A stretch of 64,000 bases of DNA from Calliopsis andreniformis (lineage: Eukaryota; Arthropoda; Insecta; Hymenoptera; Andrenidae). Below are positions 1 through 13,020 of this stretch, one piece after another; position 1 is the first letter of the stretch, and every line of letters begins with the position of its first letter. The position numbers were made by a program, and so were the translations under genes. The stretch lies in assembly GCF_051401765.1 (NCBI RefSeq), contig NW_027480594.1, forward strand, positions 558,001 through 622,000, in the 5' to 3' direction. The notes under the pieces are model-generated. The model saw only the letters and a list, made by a program, of their open reading frames with translations, ran no database searches and was not told where the DNA came from.

Positions 1-2316
1 TCGGTCTTCAATCCTCAATCCTCAATCCTCAATCCTCAATCCTCAATCCTCATTCTCCAATCCTCAATACCCAATCCTCAATCTTCAATTCTCAATCCTC
101 AATCCTCAATTCTAAATCCTCAATCCTCAATCCTCAATCCTCAATCCTCAATCCTCAATCCTCAACCTTAATCTTCAATCCTCAGTACTCAATCTTCAAT
201 CCTCAATCCTCAATCCTCAATACTCAATCCTCAATCCTCAATCTTCAATCCTCAATACTCAATCTTCAATCCTCAATCCTCAATCCTCAATCCTCAATCC
301 TCAATCCTCAATCCTCAATCCTCATTCTTCAATCCTCAATCCTCATTCTCCAATCCTCAATGCCCAATCCTCAATCGTCAATCCTCAATCCTCAATCCTC
401 AATCCTCAATCCTCAATCCTCAATCCTCAATCGTCAATCTTCAATACTCAATCCCCAATCCTCAATCCTCAATCCTCGATCCTCATTCCTCAGTCCTCAA
501 CCCTCTATCCTCAACCCTCAAACCTCAATCCTCAACCGTCAGTCCTCGTCCTCAATCGTCAACACTCAATCCTCAATCCTCAATATTCAATCCTGAATAC
601 TCAATATTCAATACTCAATACTCAATCCTCAGTCCTCAATCCTCAATCCTCAATCCTCAATATTCAATCCTCAGTCCCACATCCTCAATCTTCAATACTC
701 ACTCCTCAATCCTGAATCTTCAATCCTCAATACTCAGTCTTCAATCCTCAATCCTCAATCCTCAATCCTCAATCCTCAATCCTCATTCTTCAATACTCAA
801 TGCCCAATCCTCAATCTTCAATCCTCAATCCTCAATCCTCAATTCTAAATCCTCAATCCTCAATCCTCAATCCTCAATCCTCAATCCTCTATCTTAATCT
901 TCAATCCTCAGCACTCAATCTTCAATCCTCAATCCTCAATCCTCAATACTCAATCCTCAATACTCAATCCTCAATCCTCAATACTCAATCGTCAATCTTC
1001 AATACTCAATCCCCAATACTCAATCCCCAATCCTCAATCCTCAATCCTCAGTAATCAATCCTCAATCCTCAATACTCAATCATCAGTCCTCAATACTCAA
1101 TCTTCAATCCTCAATCCTCAATCCTCAATCCTCATTCTTCAATCCTAAATACCCAATCCTCAATCTTCATTCCTCAATCCTCAATCCTCAATCCTCAGTA
1201 ATCAATCCTCAATCCTCAATACTCAATCGTCAGTCCTCAGTCCTCAATCCTCAACCCTCAATCCTCGTCCCTCAAACCTCAATCCTCAACCCTCAGCCCT
1301 CATCCTCAACTCTCAATTCTCAATACTCAATCCTCAATCCTCAATCCTCAATCCTCAATCCTCAATCGTCAAGCCTCAATCCTCAATCCTCAATTCTCAA
1401 TCCTCAATCCTCAATACCCAATCCTCAATCTTCATTCCTCAATCCTCAATACACAATCTTCAATCCTCAATCCTCAATCCTCAATCCTCAATCCTCATTT
1501 TTCAATCCTCAATACCCAATCCTCAATCTTCATTCCTCAATCCGCAATCATCAATTCTCAATCCTCAATCCTCAATCTTCAATCCTCAATGCTCAATCCT
1601 CAATCCTCAATCCTCAGACCTCAATCCTCAATCCTCAACCCTCAAACCTCAACCCTCAACCGTCAGTACAAGTCCTCACGCGTCAACACTCAATCCTCAA
1701 TCCTCAATCTTCTATCCTCAATCCTCAATCCTCAATCCTCAATCCTCAATCCTCAATCGTCAATCTTCAATACTCAATCCCCAATCCTCAATCCTCAATC
1801 CTCAATCCTCAATCCTCAGTAATCAATCCTCAATCCTCAATACTCAATCGTCAGTCCTCAGTCCTCAATCCTCAACCCTCAATCCTCGTCCCTCAAACCT
1901 CAATCCTCAACCCTCAGCCCTCATCCTCAATTCTCAATTCTCAATACTCAATCCTCAATCCTCAATCCTCAATCCTCAATCCTCAATCGTCAAGCCTCAA
2001 TCCTCAATCCTCAGTCCTCAACATTAAATCCTCAATACTCAATCTGCAATCCTCAATCCTCAATACTCAATACTCAATCCTCATTCTTCAATCCTCAAGA
2101 CCCAATCCTCAATCTTCAATCCTCAATCCTCAACTCTCGATCCTCAATCCTCAATCCTCAGACCTCAAACATCAGTACTCAACCGTCAGTCCTCGTCCTC
2201 AATCCACAACCCCCAATACTCAATCCTCAATCTTCAATTCTCAATCCTCAATCCTCAATCCTCAATCCTCGGTCCTCAAACCACAATCCTGAATCCTCAA
2301 TCCTGAATCCTCAACC

Positions 2317-2470
2317 TTCAGCCCTCAGTCCTCAACAATCAGTTGTCACTCCTCAATCCTCAAGAGAATATCATCAATTCACAGTTTTCAATACTCAATA
2401 CTCAATCTGCAATCTTCAAATCTCTATCCACAAACATCAATTCTCATCACTCAACCCTCAACACTCAGTC
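2317..2470 (+). repeat. E block, copy 1 (subtype E1, in A1)
   Basis: This divergent block of 22 heptamers runs from TTCAGCC to CTCAGTC. Its core, GAATATCATCAATTCACAG, is followed by TTTTCAATACTC, CTGCAATCTTCAAATC and CTATCCACAAAC. It departs furthest from CTCAATC of anything in the array yet stays exactly in 7-bp register. Subtype E1 reads CAACAATCAGTTGTCACTC. A weak hairpin (CAAC/GTTG, 5-nt loop) lies at its left end. Confidence 0.92.
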
Positions 2471-2588
2471 TTCAATCCTCAATCCTCAGTCCTCAATCCT
2501 CAATCCTCATTCTTCAATCCTCAATACCCAATCCTCAATCTTCAATCCTCAATCCTCAATCCCCAATTCTCAATCCTCAATCCTCAAT

Positions 2589-2643
2589 CCTCAGACCTCA
2601 AACAGCAATAGTCAACCCTCAGTCCTCGTCCTCAATCCACAAC
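2589..2643 (+). repeat. P block (example): recurrent CTCAGAC...CTCGTC...CACAAC sub-motif
   Basis: A run of variant units, CTCAGAC-CTCAAAC, then AGCAATA or ATCAATA, then CTCAACC-CTCAGTC, then the hexamer CTCGTC, then CTCAATC-CACAACN, recurs in both families. In A1 related copies surround the CTCGTC units at 2192, 2625, 2897, 3113 and 3531. In family B it marks the start of each D subunit (for example near 26,235, 27,661 and 34,740) and occurs inside the other modules. The hexamer always sits at the same place in the motif, so the one-base loss happened once and spread by duplication. No function can be inferred. Confidence 0.85.
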
Positions 2644-5018
2644 CATCAATCCTCAATCCTCAATCTTCAATCATCAATATTCAATCTTCAGTCCTCAATC
2701 CTCAATCCTCAACCCTCAATCCTCAATCGTCAATGTTCAAACCGCAATACCCAATCCTCAATCTTCTATCCGCAATCCTCAATCCTCAATCCTCAATCCT
2801 CAATCCTCAATCCTCAATCCTCAATCTTCGATCCTCAATACTCAATCTTCAATCCTCAATCCTCAGACCTCAAACATCAATACTCAACCCTCAGTCCTCG
2901 TCCTCAATCCACAACGCTCAATCCTCGATCCTCAATCTTCAATCATCAATATTCAATCTTCAATCCTCAATCCTCAATCCTCAATCCTCAATCCTCATTC
3001 TTCAATCCTCAACACCCAATCCTCAGTCTTCAATCCTCAATCCTAAATCCTCAATTCTCAATCCTCAATCCTCAATCCTCAGACCTCAAACATCAATGCT
3101 CTACCCTCAGTCCTCGTCCACAATCCACAACACTCAATCCTCGATCCTCAATCTTCAATCATCAATGTTCAATCTTCAATCCTCAATCCACACTCCTCAA
3201 TACTCAATCCTCAATCCTCAATGTTCAATCCTCAATCCTCAATCCTCAATCCTCAATCCTCAATCCTCAATCTTAATCTTCAATCCTCGGTACGCAATCT
3301 TCAATCCTCAATCCTCAATCCTCAATCCTCAATCCTCAATCCTCAATCGTCAATCTTCAATCCTCAATACTCAATCGTCAACACTCAATCCTCAATACTC
3401 AATACTCAATCCTCATTCTTCAATCCTCAATGCCCAATCCTCAATCTTCAATCCTGCATCCTCAATCCTCAGTTCGCAATCCACAATCCTCAATCCTCAG
3501 ATCTCAGGCATCAATACTCAACCCTCAGTCCTCGTCCTCAACCTACAACCCTCAATCCTCAATCCTCAATCTTCATTCATCAATATTCAACCTTCAATTC
3601 TCAATCCTCATTCCTCAATCCTCAATCCTCAATCCTCAATGTTCAGTCCTCAACTCCCAATCCTCAACCCTCTCTCTTCAATCATCAATAATCAACCTTC
3701 AATCCTCAATCCTCAATCTTCAATCCTCAATCCTCAATTCTCACTCCTCAATCTTCAATCCTCAATCCTCAATTCTCACCCCTCAATACTCAATCCTCAA
3801 TCGTCAATCATCAATCCCCAAACCCCAATCTTCAAACCTCAATCCTCAATCCTCAATCCTCAATCCTCAATCTTCAATCCTCAATACTCAATCTTCAATC
3901 CTCAATCCTCAATCCTCAATCCTCAATCATCAATCCTCAATCCTCAATCCTCAATCCTCAATCCTCAATCCTCAATCCTCAATCGTCAATCTTCAATCCT
4001 GAATACTCAATCTTCAATACTCAATCCTCAATCCTCAGTCCTCAACCTTAAATCCTCAATACTCAATCTGCAATCCTCAATCCTCAATTCTCAATCCTCA
4101 ATCCTCAGTCCCCAGTCCTCAAACCTCAATCCTCAACCCTCAGCCCTCATCCTCAATCCTCAATCCTCAATCCTCAATCCTCAATCCCCAATCATCAATC
4201 TTCAATCCTCAATACTCAACCTTCAATCCTCAATCCTCAATCCTCAATCCTCAATCCTCAATCCTCAATCCTCAATCCTCAATCCTCAATCCTCAATTTT
4301 CAATCCTCAATCTTCATTCCACAATACTCAATATTCAATCCTCAATCCACAATCCTCAGTAATCAATCCTCAATCCTCAATACTCAATCGTCAGTCCTCA
4401 GTCCTCAATCCTCAACCCTCAACACTCGTTCCTCAAACCTCAATCCTCAACCCTCAGCCCTCATCCTCAATTCTCAATTCTCAATACTCAAGCCTCAATC
4501 CTCAATCTTCAATCCTCAATAATCAATCTCCAATCCTAGATCCGCAATCCCCAATCCTCAATCCTTAATCCTCAATCTTCAATCCTCAATCCCCAGTTCT
4601 CAATCTCCAATCCTCAATGCTCAATCCTCAATCTTCAATCCTCAGTCCTCAATCCTCAATCCTCAATCCTCAAACCTCAATCCTCAACCGTCAGTCCTCG
4701 TCCTCAATCGTCAACGCTCAATCCTCAATCCTCAATCTTCAATCCTCAATACTCAATATTCAATACTCAATCCTCAATCTTCAGTCCTTAGTCTTCAATC
4801 CTCAATCCTCAATCCTCAATCCTCAATCCTCAATCCTCAAACATCAATCCTCAATCCTCATTCCTCAATCCTCACTACCCAATCCTCAATCTTCAATCCT
4901 CAATACTCAATCCTCAATCCTCAATCCTCAATCCTCAATCCTCAATATTCAATCCTCAGTCCCACATCCTCAATCTTCAATACTCGCTCCTCAAGCCTGA
5001 ATCTTCAATCCTCAATAC

Positions 5019-8000
5019 TCGGTCTTCAATCCTCAATCCTCAATCCTCAATCCTCAATCCTCAATCCTCATTCTCCAATCCTCAATACCCAATCCTCAAT
5101 CTTCAATTCTCAATCCTCAATCCTCAATTCTAAATCCTCAATCCTCAATCCTCAATCCTCAATCCTCAATCCTCAATCCTCAACCTTAATCTTCAATCCT
5201 CAGTACTCAATCTTCAATCCTCAATCCTCAATCCTCAATACTCAATCCTCAATCCTCAATCTTCAATCCTCAATACTCAATCTTCAATCCTCAATCCTCA
5301 ATCCTCAATCCTCAATCCTCAATCCTCAATCCTCATTCTTCAATCCTCAATCCTCATTCTCCAATCCTCAATGCCCAATCCTCAATCGTCAATCCTCAAT
5401 CCTCAATCCTCAATCCTCAATCCTCAATCCTCAATCCTCAATCGTCAATCTTCAATACTCAATCCCCAATCCTCAATCCTCAATCCTCGATCCTCATTCC
5501 TCAGTCCTCAACCCTCAATCCTCAACCCTCAAACCTCAATCCTCAACCGTCAGTCCTCGTCCTCAATCGTCAACACTCAATCCTCAATCCTCAATCTTCA
5601 ATCCTGAATACTCAATATTCAATACTCAATACTCAATCCTCAGTCCTCAATCATCAATCCTCAATCCTCAATATTCAATCCTCAGTCCAACATCCTCAAT
5701 CTTCAATACTCACTCCTCAATCCTGAATCTTCAATCCTCAATACTCAGTCTTCAATCCTCAATCCTCAATCCTCAATCCTCAATCCTCAATCCTCATTCT
5801 TCAATACTCAATGCCCAATCCTCAATCTTCAATCCTCAATCCTCAATCCTCAATTCTAAATCCTCAATCCTCAATCCTCAATCCTCAATCCTCAATCCTC
5901 TATCTTAATCTTCAATCCTCAGCACTCAATCTTCAATCCTCAATCCTCAATCCTCAATACTCAATCCTCAATACTCAATCCTCAATCCTCAATACTCAAT
6001 CGTCAATCTTCAGTACTCAATCCCCAATACTCAATCCCCAATCCTCAATCCTCAATCCTCAGTAATCAATCCTCAATCCTCAATACTCAATCATCAGTCC
6101 TCAATACTCAATCTTCAATCCTCAACCCTCAATCCTCAATCCTCATTCTTCAATCCTAAATACCCAATCCTCAATCTTCATTCCTCAATCCTCAATCCTC
6201 AATCCTCAGTAATCAATCCTCAATCCTCAATACTCAATCGTCAGTCCTCAGTCCTCAATCCTCAACCCTCAATCCTCGTCCCTCAAACCTCAATCCTCAA
6301 CCCTCAGCCCTCATCCTCAACTCTCAATTCTCAATACTCAATCCTCAATCCTCAATCCTCAATCCTCAATCCTCAATCGTCAAGCCTCAATCCTCAATCC
6401 TCAATTCTCAATCCTCAATCCTCAATACCCAATCCTCAATCTTCATTCCTCAATCCTCAATACACAATCTTCAATCCTCAATCATCAATCCTCAATCCTC
6501 AATCCTCATTTTTCAATCCTCAATACCCAATCCTCAATCTTCATTCCTCAATCCGCAATCATCAATTCTCAATCCTCAATCCTCAATCTTCAATCCTCAA
6601 TGCTCAATCCTCAATCCTCAATCCTCAGTCCTCAATCCTCAATCCTCAACCCTCAAACCTCAACCCTCAACCGTCAGTACAAGTCCTCACGCGTCAACAC
6701 TCAATCCTCAATCCTCAATCTTCTATCCTCAATCCTCAATCCTCAATCCTCAATCCTCAATCCTCATTCGTCAATCTTCAATACTCAATCCCCAATCCTC
6801 AATCCTCAATCCTCAATCCTCAATCCTCAGTAATCAATCCTCAATCCTCAATACTCAATCGTCAGTCCTCAGTCCTCAATCCTCAACCCTCAATCCTCGT
6901 CCCTCAAACCTCAATCCTCAACCCTCAGCCCTCATCCTCAATTCTCAATTCTCAATACTCAATCCTCAATCCTCAATCCTCAATCCTCAATCCTCAATCG
7001 TCAAGCCTCAATCCTCAATCCTCAGTCCTCAACATTAAATCCTCAATACTCAATCTGCAATCCTCAATCCTCAATACTCAATACTCAATCCTCATTCTTC
7101 AATCCTCAAGACCCAATCCTCAATCTTCAATCCTCAATCCTCAACTCTCGATCCTCAATCCTCAATCCTCAGACCTCAAACATCAGTACTCAACCGTCAG
7201 TCCTCGTCCTCAATCCACAACCCCCAATACTCAATCCTCAATCTTCAATTCTCAATCCTCAATCCTCAATCCTCAATCCTCGGTCCTCAAACCACAATCC
7301 TGAATCCTCAATCCTGAATCCTCAACCTTCAGCCCTCAGTCCTCAACAATCAGTTGTCACTCCTCAATCCTCAAGAGAATATCATCAATTCACAGTTTTC
7401 AATACTCAATACTCAATCTGCAATCTTCAAATCTCTATCCACAAACATCAATTCTCATCACTCAACCCTCAACACTCAGTCTTCAATCCTCAATCCTCAG
7501 TCCTCAATCCTCAATCCTCATTCTTCAATCCTCAATACCCAATCCTCAATCTTCAATCCTCAATCCTCAATCCCCAATTCTCAATCCTCAATCCTCAATC
7601 CTCAGACCTCAAACAGCAATAGTCAACCCTCAGTCCTCGTCCTCAATCCACAACCATCAATCCTCAATCCTCAATCTTCAATCATCAATATTCAATCTTC
7701 AGTCCTCAATCCTCAATCCTCAACCCTCAATCCTCAATCGTCAATGTTCAAACCGCAATACCCAATCCTCAATCTTCTATCCGCAATCCTCAATCCTCAA
7801 TCCTCAATCCTCAATCCTCAATCCTCAATCCTCAATCTTCGATCCTCAATACTCAATCTTCAATCCTCAATCCTCAGACCTCAAACATCAATACTCAACC
7901 CTCAGTCCTCGTCCTCAATCCACAACGCTCAATCCTCGATCCTCAATCTTCAATCATCAATATTCAATCTTCAATCCTCAATCCTCAATCCTCAATCCTC

Positions 8001-10029
8001 AATCCTCATTCTTCAATCCTCAACACCCAATCCTCAGTCTTCAATCCTCAATCCTCAATCCTCAATTCTCAATCCTCAATCCTCAATCCTCAGACCTCAA
8101 ACATCAATGCTCTACCCTCAGTCCTCGTCCACAATCCACAACACTCAATCCTCGATCCTCAATCTTCAATCATCAATGTTCAATCTTCAATCCTCAATCC
8201 ACACTCCTCAATACTCAATCCTCAATCCTCAATGTTCAATCCTCAATCCTCAATCCTCAATCCTCAATCCTCAATCCTCAATCTTAATCTTCAATCCTCG
8301 GTACGCAATCTTCAATCCTCAATCCTCAATCCTCAATCCTCAATCCTCAATCCTCAATCGTCAATCTTCAATCCTCAATACTCAATCGTCAACACTCAAT
8401 CCTCAATACTCAATACTCAATCCTCATTCTTCAATCCTCAATGCCCAATCCTCAATCTTCAATCCTGCATCCTCAATCCTCAGTTCGCAATCCACAATCC
8501 TCAATCCTCAGATCTCAGGCATCAATACTCAACCCTCAGTCCTCGTCCTCAACCTACAACCCTCAATCCTCAATCCTCAATCTTCATTCATCAATATTCA
8601 ACCTTCAATTCTCAATCCTCATTCCTCAATCCTCAATCCTCAATCCTCAATGTTCAGTCCTCAACTCCCAATCCTCAACCCTCTCTCTTCAATCATCAAT
8701 AATCAACCTTCAATCCTCAATCCTCAATCTTCAATCCTCAATCCTCAATTCTCACTCCTCAATCTTCAATCCTCAATCCTCAATTCTCACCCCTCAATAC
8801 TCAATCCTCAATCGTCAATCATCAATCCCCAAACCCCAATCTTCAAACCTCAATCCTCAATCCTCAATCCTCAATCCTCAATCTTCAATCCTCAATACTC
8901 AATCTTCAATCCTCAATCCTCAATCCTCAATCCTCAATCATCAATCCTCAATCCTCAATCCTCAATCCTCAATCCTCAATCCTCAATCCTCAATCGTCAA
9001 TCTTCAATCCTGAATACTCAATCTTCAATACTCAATCCTCAATCCTCAGTCCTCAACCTTAAATCCTCAATACTCACTCTGCAATCCTCAATCCTCAATT
9101 CTCAATCCTCAATCCTCAGTCCCCAGTCCTCAAACCTCAATCCTCAACCCTCAGCCCTCATCCTCAATCCTCAATCCTCAATCCTCAATCCTCAATCCCC
9201 AATCATCAATCTTCAATCCTCAATACTCAACCTTCAATCCTCAATCCTCAATCCTCAATCCTCAATCCTCAATCCTCAATCCTCAATCCTCAATCCTCAA
9301 TCCTCAATTTTCAATCCTCAATCTTCATTCCACAATACTCAATATTCAATCCTCAATCCACAATCCTCAGTAATCAATCCTCAATCCTCAATACTCAATC
9401 GTCAGTCCTCAGTCCTCAATCCTCAACCCTCAACACTCGTTCCTCAAACCTCAATCCTCAACCCTCAGCCCTCATCCTCAATTCTCAATTCTCAATACTC
9501 AAGCCTCAATCCTCAATCTTCAATCCTCAATAATCAATCTCCAATCCTAGATCCGCAATCCCCAATCCTCAATCCTTAATCCTCAATCTTCAATCCTCAA
9601 TCCCCAGTTCTCAATCTCCAATCCTCAATGCTCAATCCTCAATCTTCAATCCTCAGTCCTCAATCCTCAATCCTCAATCCTCAAACCTCAATCCTCAACC
9701 GTCAGTCCTCGTCCTCAATCGTCAACGCTCAATCCTCAATCCTCAATCTTCAATCCTCAATACTCAATATTCAATACTCAATCCTCAATCTTCAGTCCTT
9801 AGTCTTCAATCCTCAATCCTCAATCCTCAATCCTCAATCCTCAATCCTCAAACATCAATCCTCAATCCTCATTCCTCAATCCTCACTACCCAATCCTCAA
9901 TCTTCAATCCTCAATACTCAATCCTCAATCCTCAATCCTCAATCCTCAATCCTCAATATTCAATCCTCAGTCCCACATCCTCAATCTTCAATACTCGCTC
10001 CTCAAGCCTGAATCTTCAATCCTCAATAC
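5019..10029 (+). repeat. Family A higher-order repeat, copy A2
   Basis: This 5,011-bp copy is nearly identical to A1, with every landmark at +5,011. Substitutions that I noticed include 5,652 (ATCAATC for CTCAATC), 8,044-8,053 (CTCAATC where A1 has CTAAATC) and 9,075 (CTCACTC for CTCAATC). It contains one E block at 7,328-7,481. It is the least rearranged copy and the best reference for the family. Confidence 0.93.
7328..7481 (+). repeat. E block, copy 2 (E1, in A2)
   Basis: Same sequence as copy 1 as far as read, 5,011 bp downstream of it. Confidence 0.92.
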
Positions 10030-12345
10030 TCGGTCTTCAATCCTCAATCCTCAATCCTCAATCCTCAATCCTCAATCCTCATTCTCCAATCCTCAATACC
10101 CAATCCTCAATCTTCAATTCTCAATCCTCAATCCTCAATTCTAAATCCTCAATCCTCAATCCTCAATCCTCAATCCTCAATCCTCAATCCTCAACCTTAA
10201 TCTTCAATCCTCAGTACTCAATCTTCAATCCTCAATCCTCAATCCTCAATACTCAATCCTCAATCCTCAATCTTCAATCCTCAATACTCAATCTTCAATC
10301 CTCAATCCTCAATCCTCAATCCTCAATCCTCAATCCTCAATCCTCAATCCTCATTCTTCAATCCTCAATCCTCATTCTCCAATCCTCAATGCCCAATCCT
10401 CAATCGTCAATCCTCAATCCTCAATCCTCAATCCTCAATCCTCAATCCTCAATCCTCAATCGTCAATCTTCAATACTCAATCCCCAATCCTCAATCCTCA
10501 ATCCTCGATCCTCATTCCTCAGTCCTCAACCCTCAATCCTCAACCCTCAAACCTCAATCCTCAACCGTCAGTCCTCGTCCTCAATCGTCAACACTCAATC
10601 CTCAATCCTCAATCTTCAATCCTGAATACTCAATATTCAATACTCAATACTCAATCCTCAGTCCTCAATCCTCAATCCTCAATCCTCAATATTCAATCCT
10701 CAGTCCAACATCCTCAATCTTCAATACTCACTCCTCAATCCTGAATCTTCAATCCTCAATACTCAGTCTTCAATCCTCAATCCTCAATCCTCAATCCTCA
10801 ATCCTCAATCCTCATTCTTCAATACTCAATGCCCAATCCTCAATCTTCAATCCTCAATCCTCAATCCTCAATTCTAAATCCTCAATCCTCAATCCTCAAT
10901 CCTCAATCCTCAATCCTCTATCTTAATCTTCAATCCTCAGCACTCAATCTTCAATCCTCAATCCTCAATCCTCAATACTCAATCCTCAATACTCAATCCT
11001 CAATCCTCAATACTCAATCGTCAATCTTCAATACTCAATCCCCAATACTCAATCCCCAATCCTCAATCCTCAATCCTCAGTAATCAATCCTCAATCCTCA
11101 ATACTCAATCATCAGTCCTCAATACTCAATCTTCAATCCTCAACCCTCAATCCTCAATCCTCATTCTTCAATCCTAAATACCCAATCCTCAATCTTCATT
11201 CCTCAATCCTCAATCCTCAATCCTCAGTAATCAATCCTCAATCCTCAATACTCAATCGTCAGTCCTCAGTCCTCAATCCTCAACCCTCAATCCTCGTCCC
11301 TCAAACCTCAATCCTCAACCCTCAGCCCTCATCCTCAACTCTCAATTCTCAATACTCAATCCTCAATCCTCAATCCTCAATCCTCAATCCTCAATCGTCA
11401 AGCCTCAATCCTCAATCCTCAATTCTCAATCCTCAATCCTCAATACCCAATCCTCAATCTTCATTCCTCAATCCTCAATACACAATCTTCAATCCTCAAT
11501 CCTCAATCCTCAATCCTCAATCCTCATTTTTCAATCCTCAATACCCAATCCTCAATCTTCATTCCTCAATCCGCAATCATCAATTCTCAATCCTCAATCC
11601 TCAATCTTCAATCCTCAATGCTCAATCCTCAATCCTCAATCCTCAGTCCTCAATCCTCAATCCTCAACCCTCAAACCTCAACCCTCAACCGTCAGTACAA
11701 GTCCTCACGCGTCAACACTCAATCCTCAATCCTCAATCTTCTATCCTCAATCCTCAATCCTCAATCCTCAATCCTCAATCCTCAATCGTCAATCTTCAAT
11801 ACTCAATCCCCAATCCTCAATCCTCAATCCTCAATCCTCAATCCTCAGTAATCAATCCTCAATCCTCAATACTCAATCGTCAGTCCTCAGTCCTCAATCC
11901 TCAACCCTCAATCCTCGTCCCTCAAACCTCAATCCTCAACCCTCAGCCCTCATCCTCAATTCTCAATTCTCAATACTCAATCCTCAATCCTCAATCCTCA
12001 ATCCTCAATCCTCAATCGTCAAGCCTCAATCCTCAATCCTCAGTCCTCAACATTAAATCCTCAATACTCAATCTGCAATCCTCAATCCTCAATACTCAAT
12101 ACTTAATCCTCATTCTTCAATCCTCAAGACCCAATCCTCAATCTTCAATCCTCAATCCTCAACTCTCGATCCTCAATCCTCAATCCTCAGACCTCAAACA
12201 TCAGTACTCAACCGTCAGTCCTCGTCCTCAATCCACAACCCCCAATACTCAATCCTCAATCTTCAATTCTCAATCCTCAATCCTCAATCCTCAATCCTCG
12301 GTCCTCAAACCACAATCCTGAATCCTCAATCCTGAATCCTCAACC

Positions 12346-12499
12346 TTCAGCCCTCAGTCCTCAACAATCAGTTGTCACTCCTCAATCCTCAAGAGAATAT
12401 CATCAATTCACAGTTTTCAATACTCAATACTCAATCTGCAATCTTCAAATCTCTATCCACAAACATCAATTCTCATCACTCAACCCTCAACACTCAGTC
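12346..12499 (+). repeat. E block, copy 3 (E1, in A3)
   Basis: Lies 5,018 bp after copy 2 and upstream of the A3 deletion, so it is unaffected by it. Confidence 0.92.
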
Positions 12500-12984
12500 T
12501 TCAATCCTCAATCCTCAGTCCTCAATCCTCAATCCTCATTCTTCAATCCTCAATACCCAATCCTCAATCTTCAATCCTCAATCCTCAATCCCCAATTCTC
12601 AATCCTCAATCCTCAATCCTCAGACCTCAAACAGCAATAGTCAACCCTCAGTCCTCGTCCTCAATCCACAACCATCAATCCTCAAACCTCAATCTTCAAT
12701 CATCAATATTCAATCTTCAGTCCTCAATCCTCAATCCTCAACCCTCAATCCTCAATCGTCAATGTTCAAACCGCAATACCCAATCCTCAATCTTCTATCC
12801 GCAATCCTCAATCCTCAATCCTCAATCCTCAATCCTCAATCCTCAATCCTCAATCTTCGATCCTCAATACTCAATCTTCAATCCTCAATCCTCAGACCTC
12901 AAACATCAATACTCAACCCTCAGTCCTCGTCCTCAATCCACAACGCTCAATCCTCGATCCTCAATCTTCAATCATCAATATTCA

Positions 12985-13020
12985 ATCTTCAATCCTCAAT
13001 CCTCAATCCTCAATACTCAA
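12985..13020 (+). other. Deletion junction in A3 (418 bp, 60 units lost)
   Basis: Sequence matching A2 around 7,943-8,000 continues directly into sequence matching A2 around 8,410, inside a run of CTCAATC. The missing 418 bp is 58 heptamers plus two hexamers (the A2 counterparts of 3,113 and 3,273), so the unit register is kept. The exact break cannot be placed within the run. This fits unequal exchange or slippage between aligned heptamers. Confidence 0.85.

Larger units (their letters stand above)
1..5018 (+). repeat. Family A higher-order repeat, copy A1
   Basis: The copy is delimited by the landmark TCGGTCTTCAATCC at 1 and again at 5,019. Landmarks from 360 onward recur 5,011 bp later (360/5,371, 800/5,811, 1,589/6,600, 2,343/7,354, 9,628 for 4,617). 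A1 carries one more heptamer than A2 in the run near 240-320. A1 and A2 differ only by scattered substitutions that I could see, for example 515 (CTCTATC against CTCAATC), 590 (ATTCAAT against CTTCAAT) and 1,616 (CTCAGAC against CTCAGTC). It contains one E block at 2,317-2,470. Confidence 0.93.
545..5191 (+). other. Fifteen inherited 6-bp units that set the register of family A
   Basis: In copy A1 the units that are 6 rather than 7 bp long start at 545, 894, 1299, 1669, 1920, 2192, 2625, 2897, 3113, 3273, 3531, 4146, 4460, 4697 and 5186. They are CTCGTC, CTCATC, TTAATC or CAAGTC. Each start-to-start distance leaves remainder 6 on division by 7, so no other net indel lies between neighbours. 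With 703 heptamers they add up to 5,011 bp, which is 718 units. The next one, at 5,556, is the A2 copy of the one at 545. One more TTAATC at 168-173 is the A1 counterpart of 5,186. Confidence 0.9.

Noticed and set aside
2326..2346. CAAC...GTTG stem in the E block as a terminator or operator
   Set aside because: The arms are only 4-5 bp, with no U-tract and no neighbouring gene; noted only as a weak hairpin.
2317..2470. E block as a transposon remnant or tRNA-like element
   Set aside because: It stays in exact 7-bp register with recognisable CTCAATC-derived units, and has no terminal inverted repeats, target-site duplication or cloverleaf pairing.
2343..4568. 741-codon frame repeated in A1 and A2, which could suggest a conserved gene
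   Set aside because: The repetition is explained by the 5,011-bp duplication. In A3 the 418-bp deletion shifts the frame and in A4 the family boundary replaces its end. The start is a TTG inside the E block with no supporting signal.
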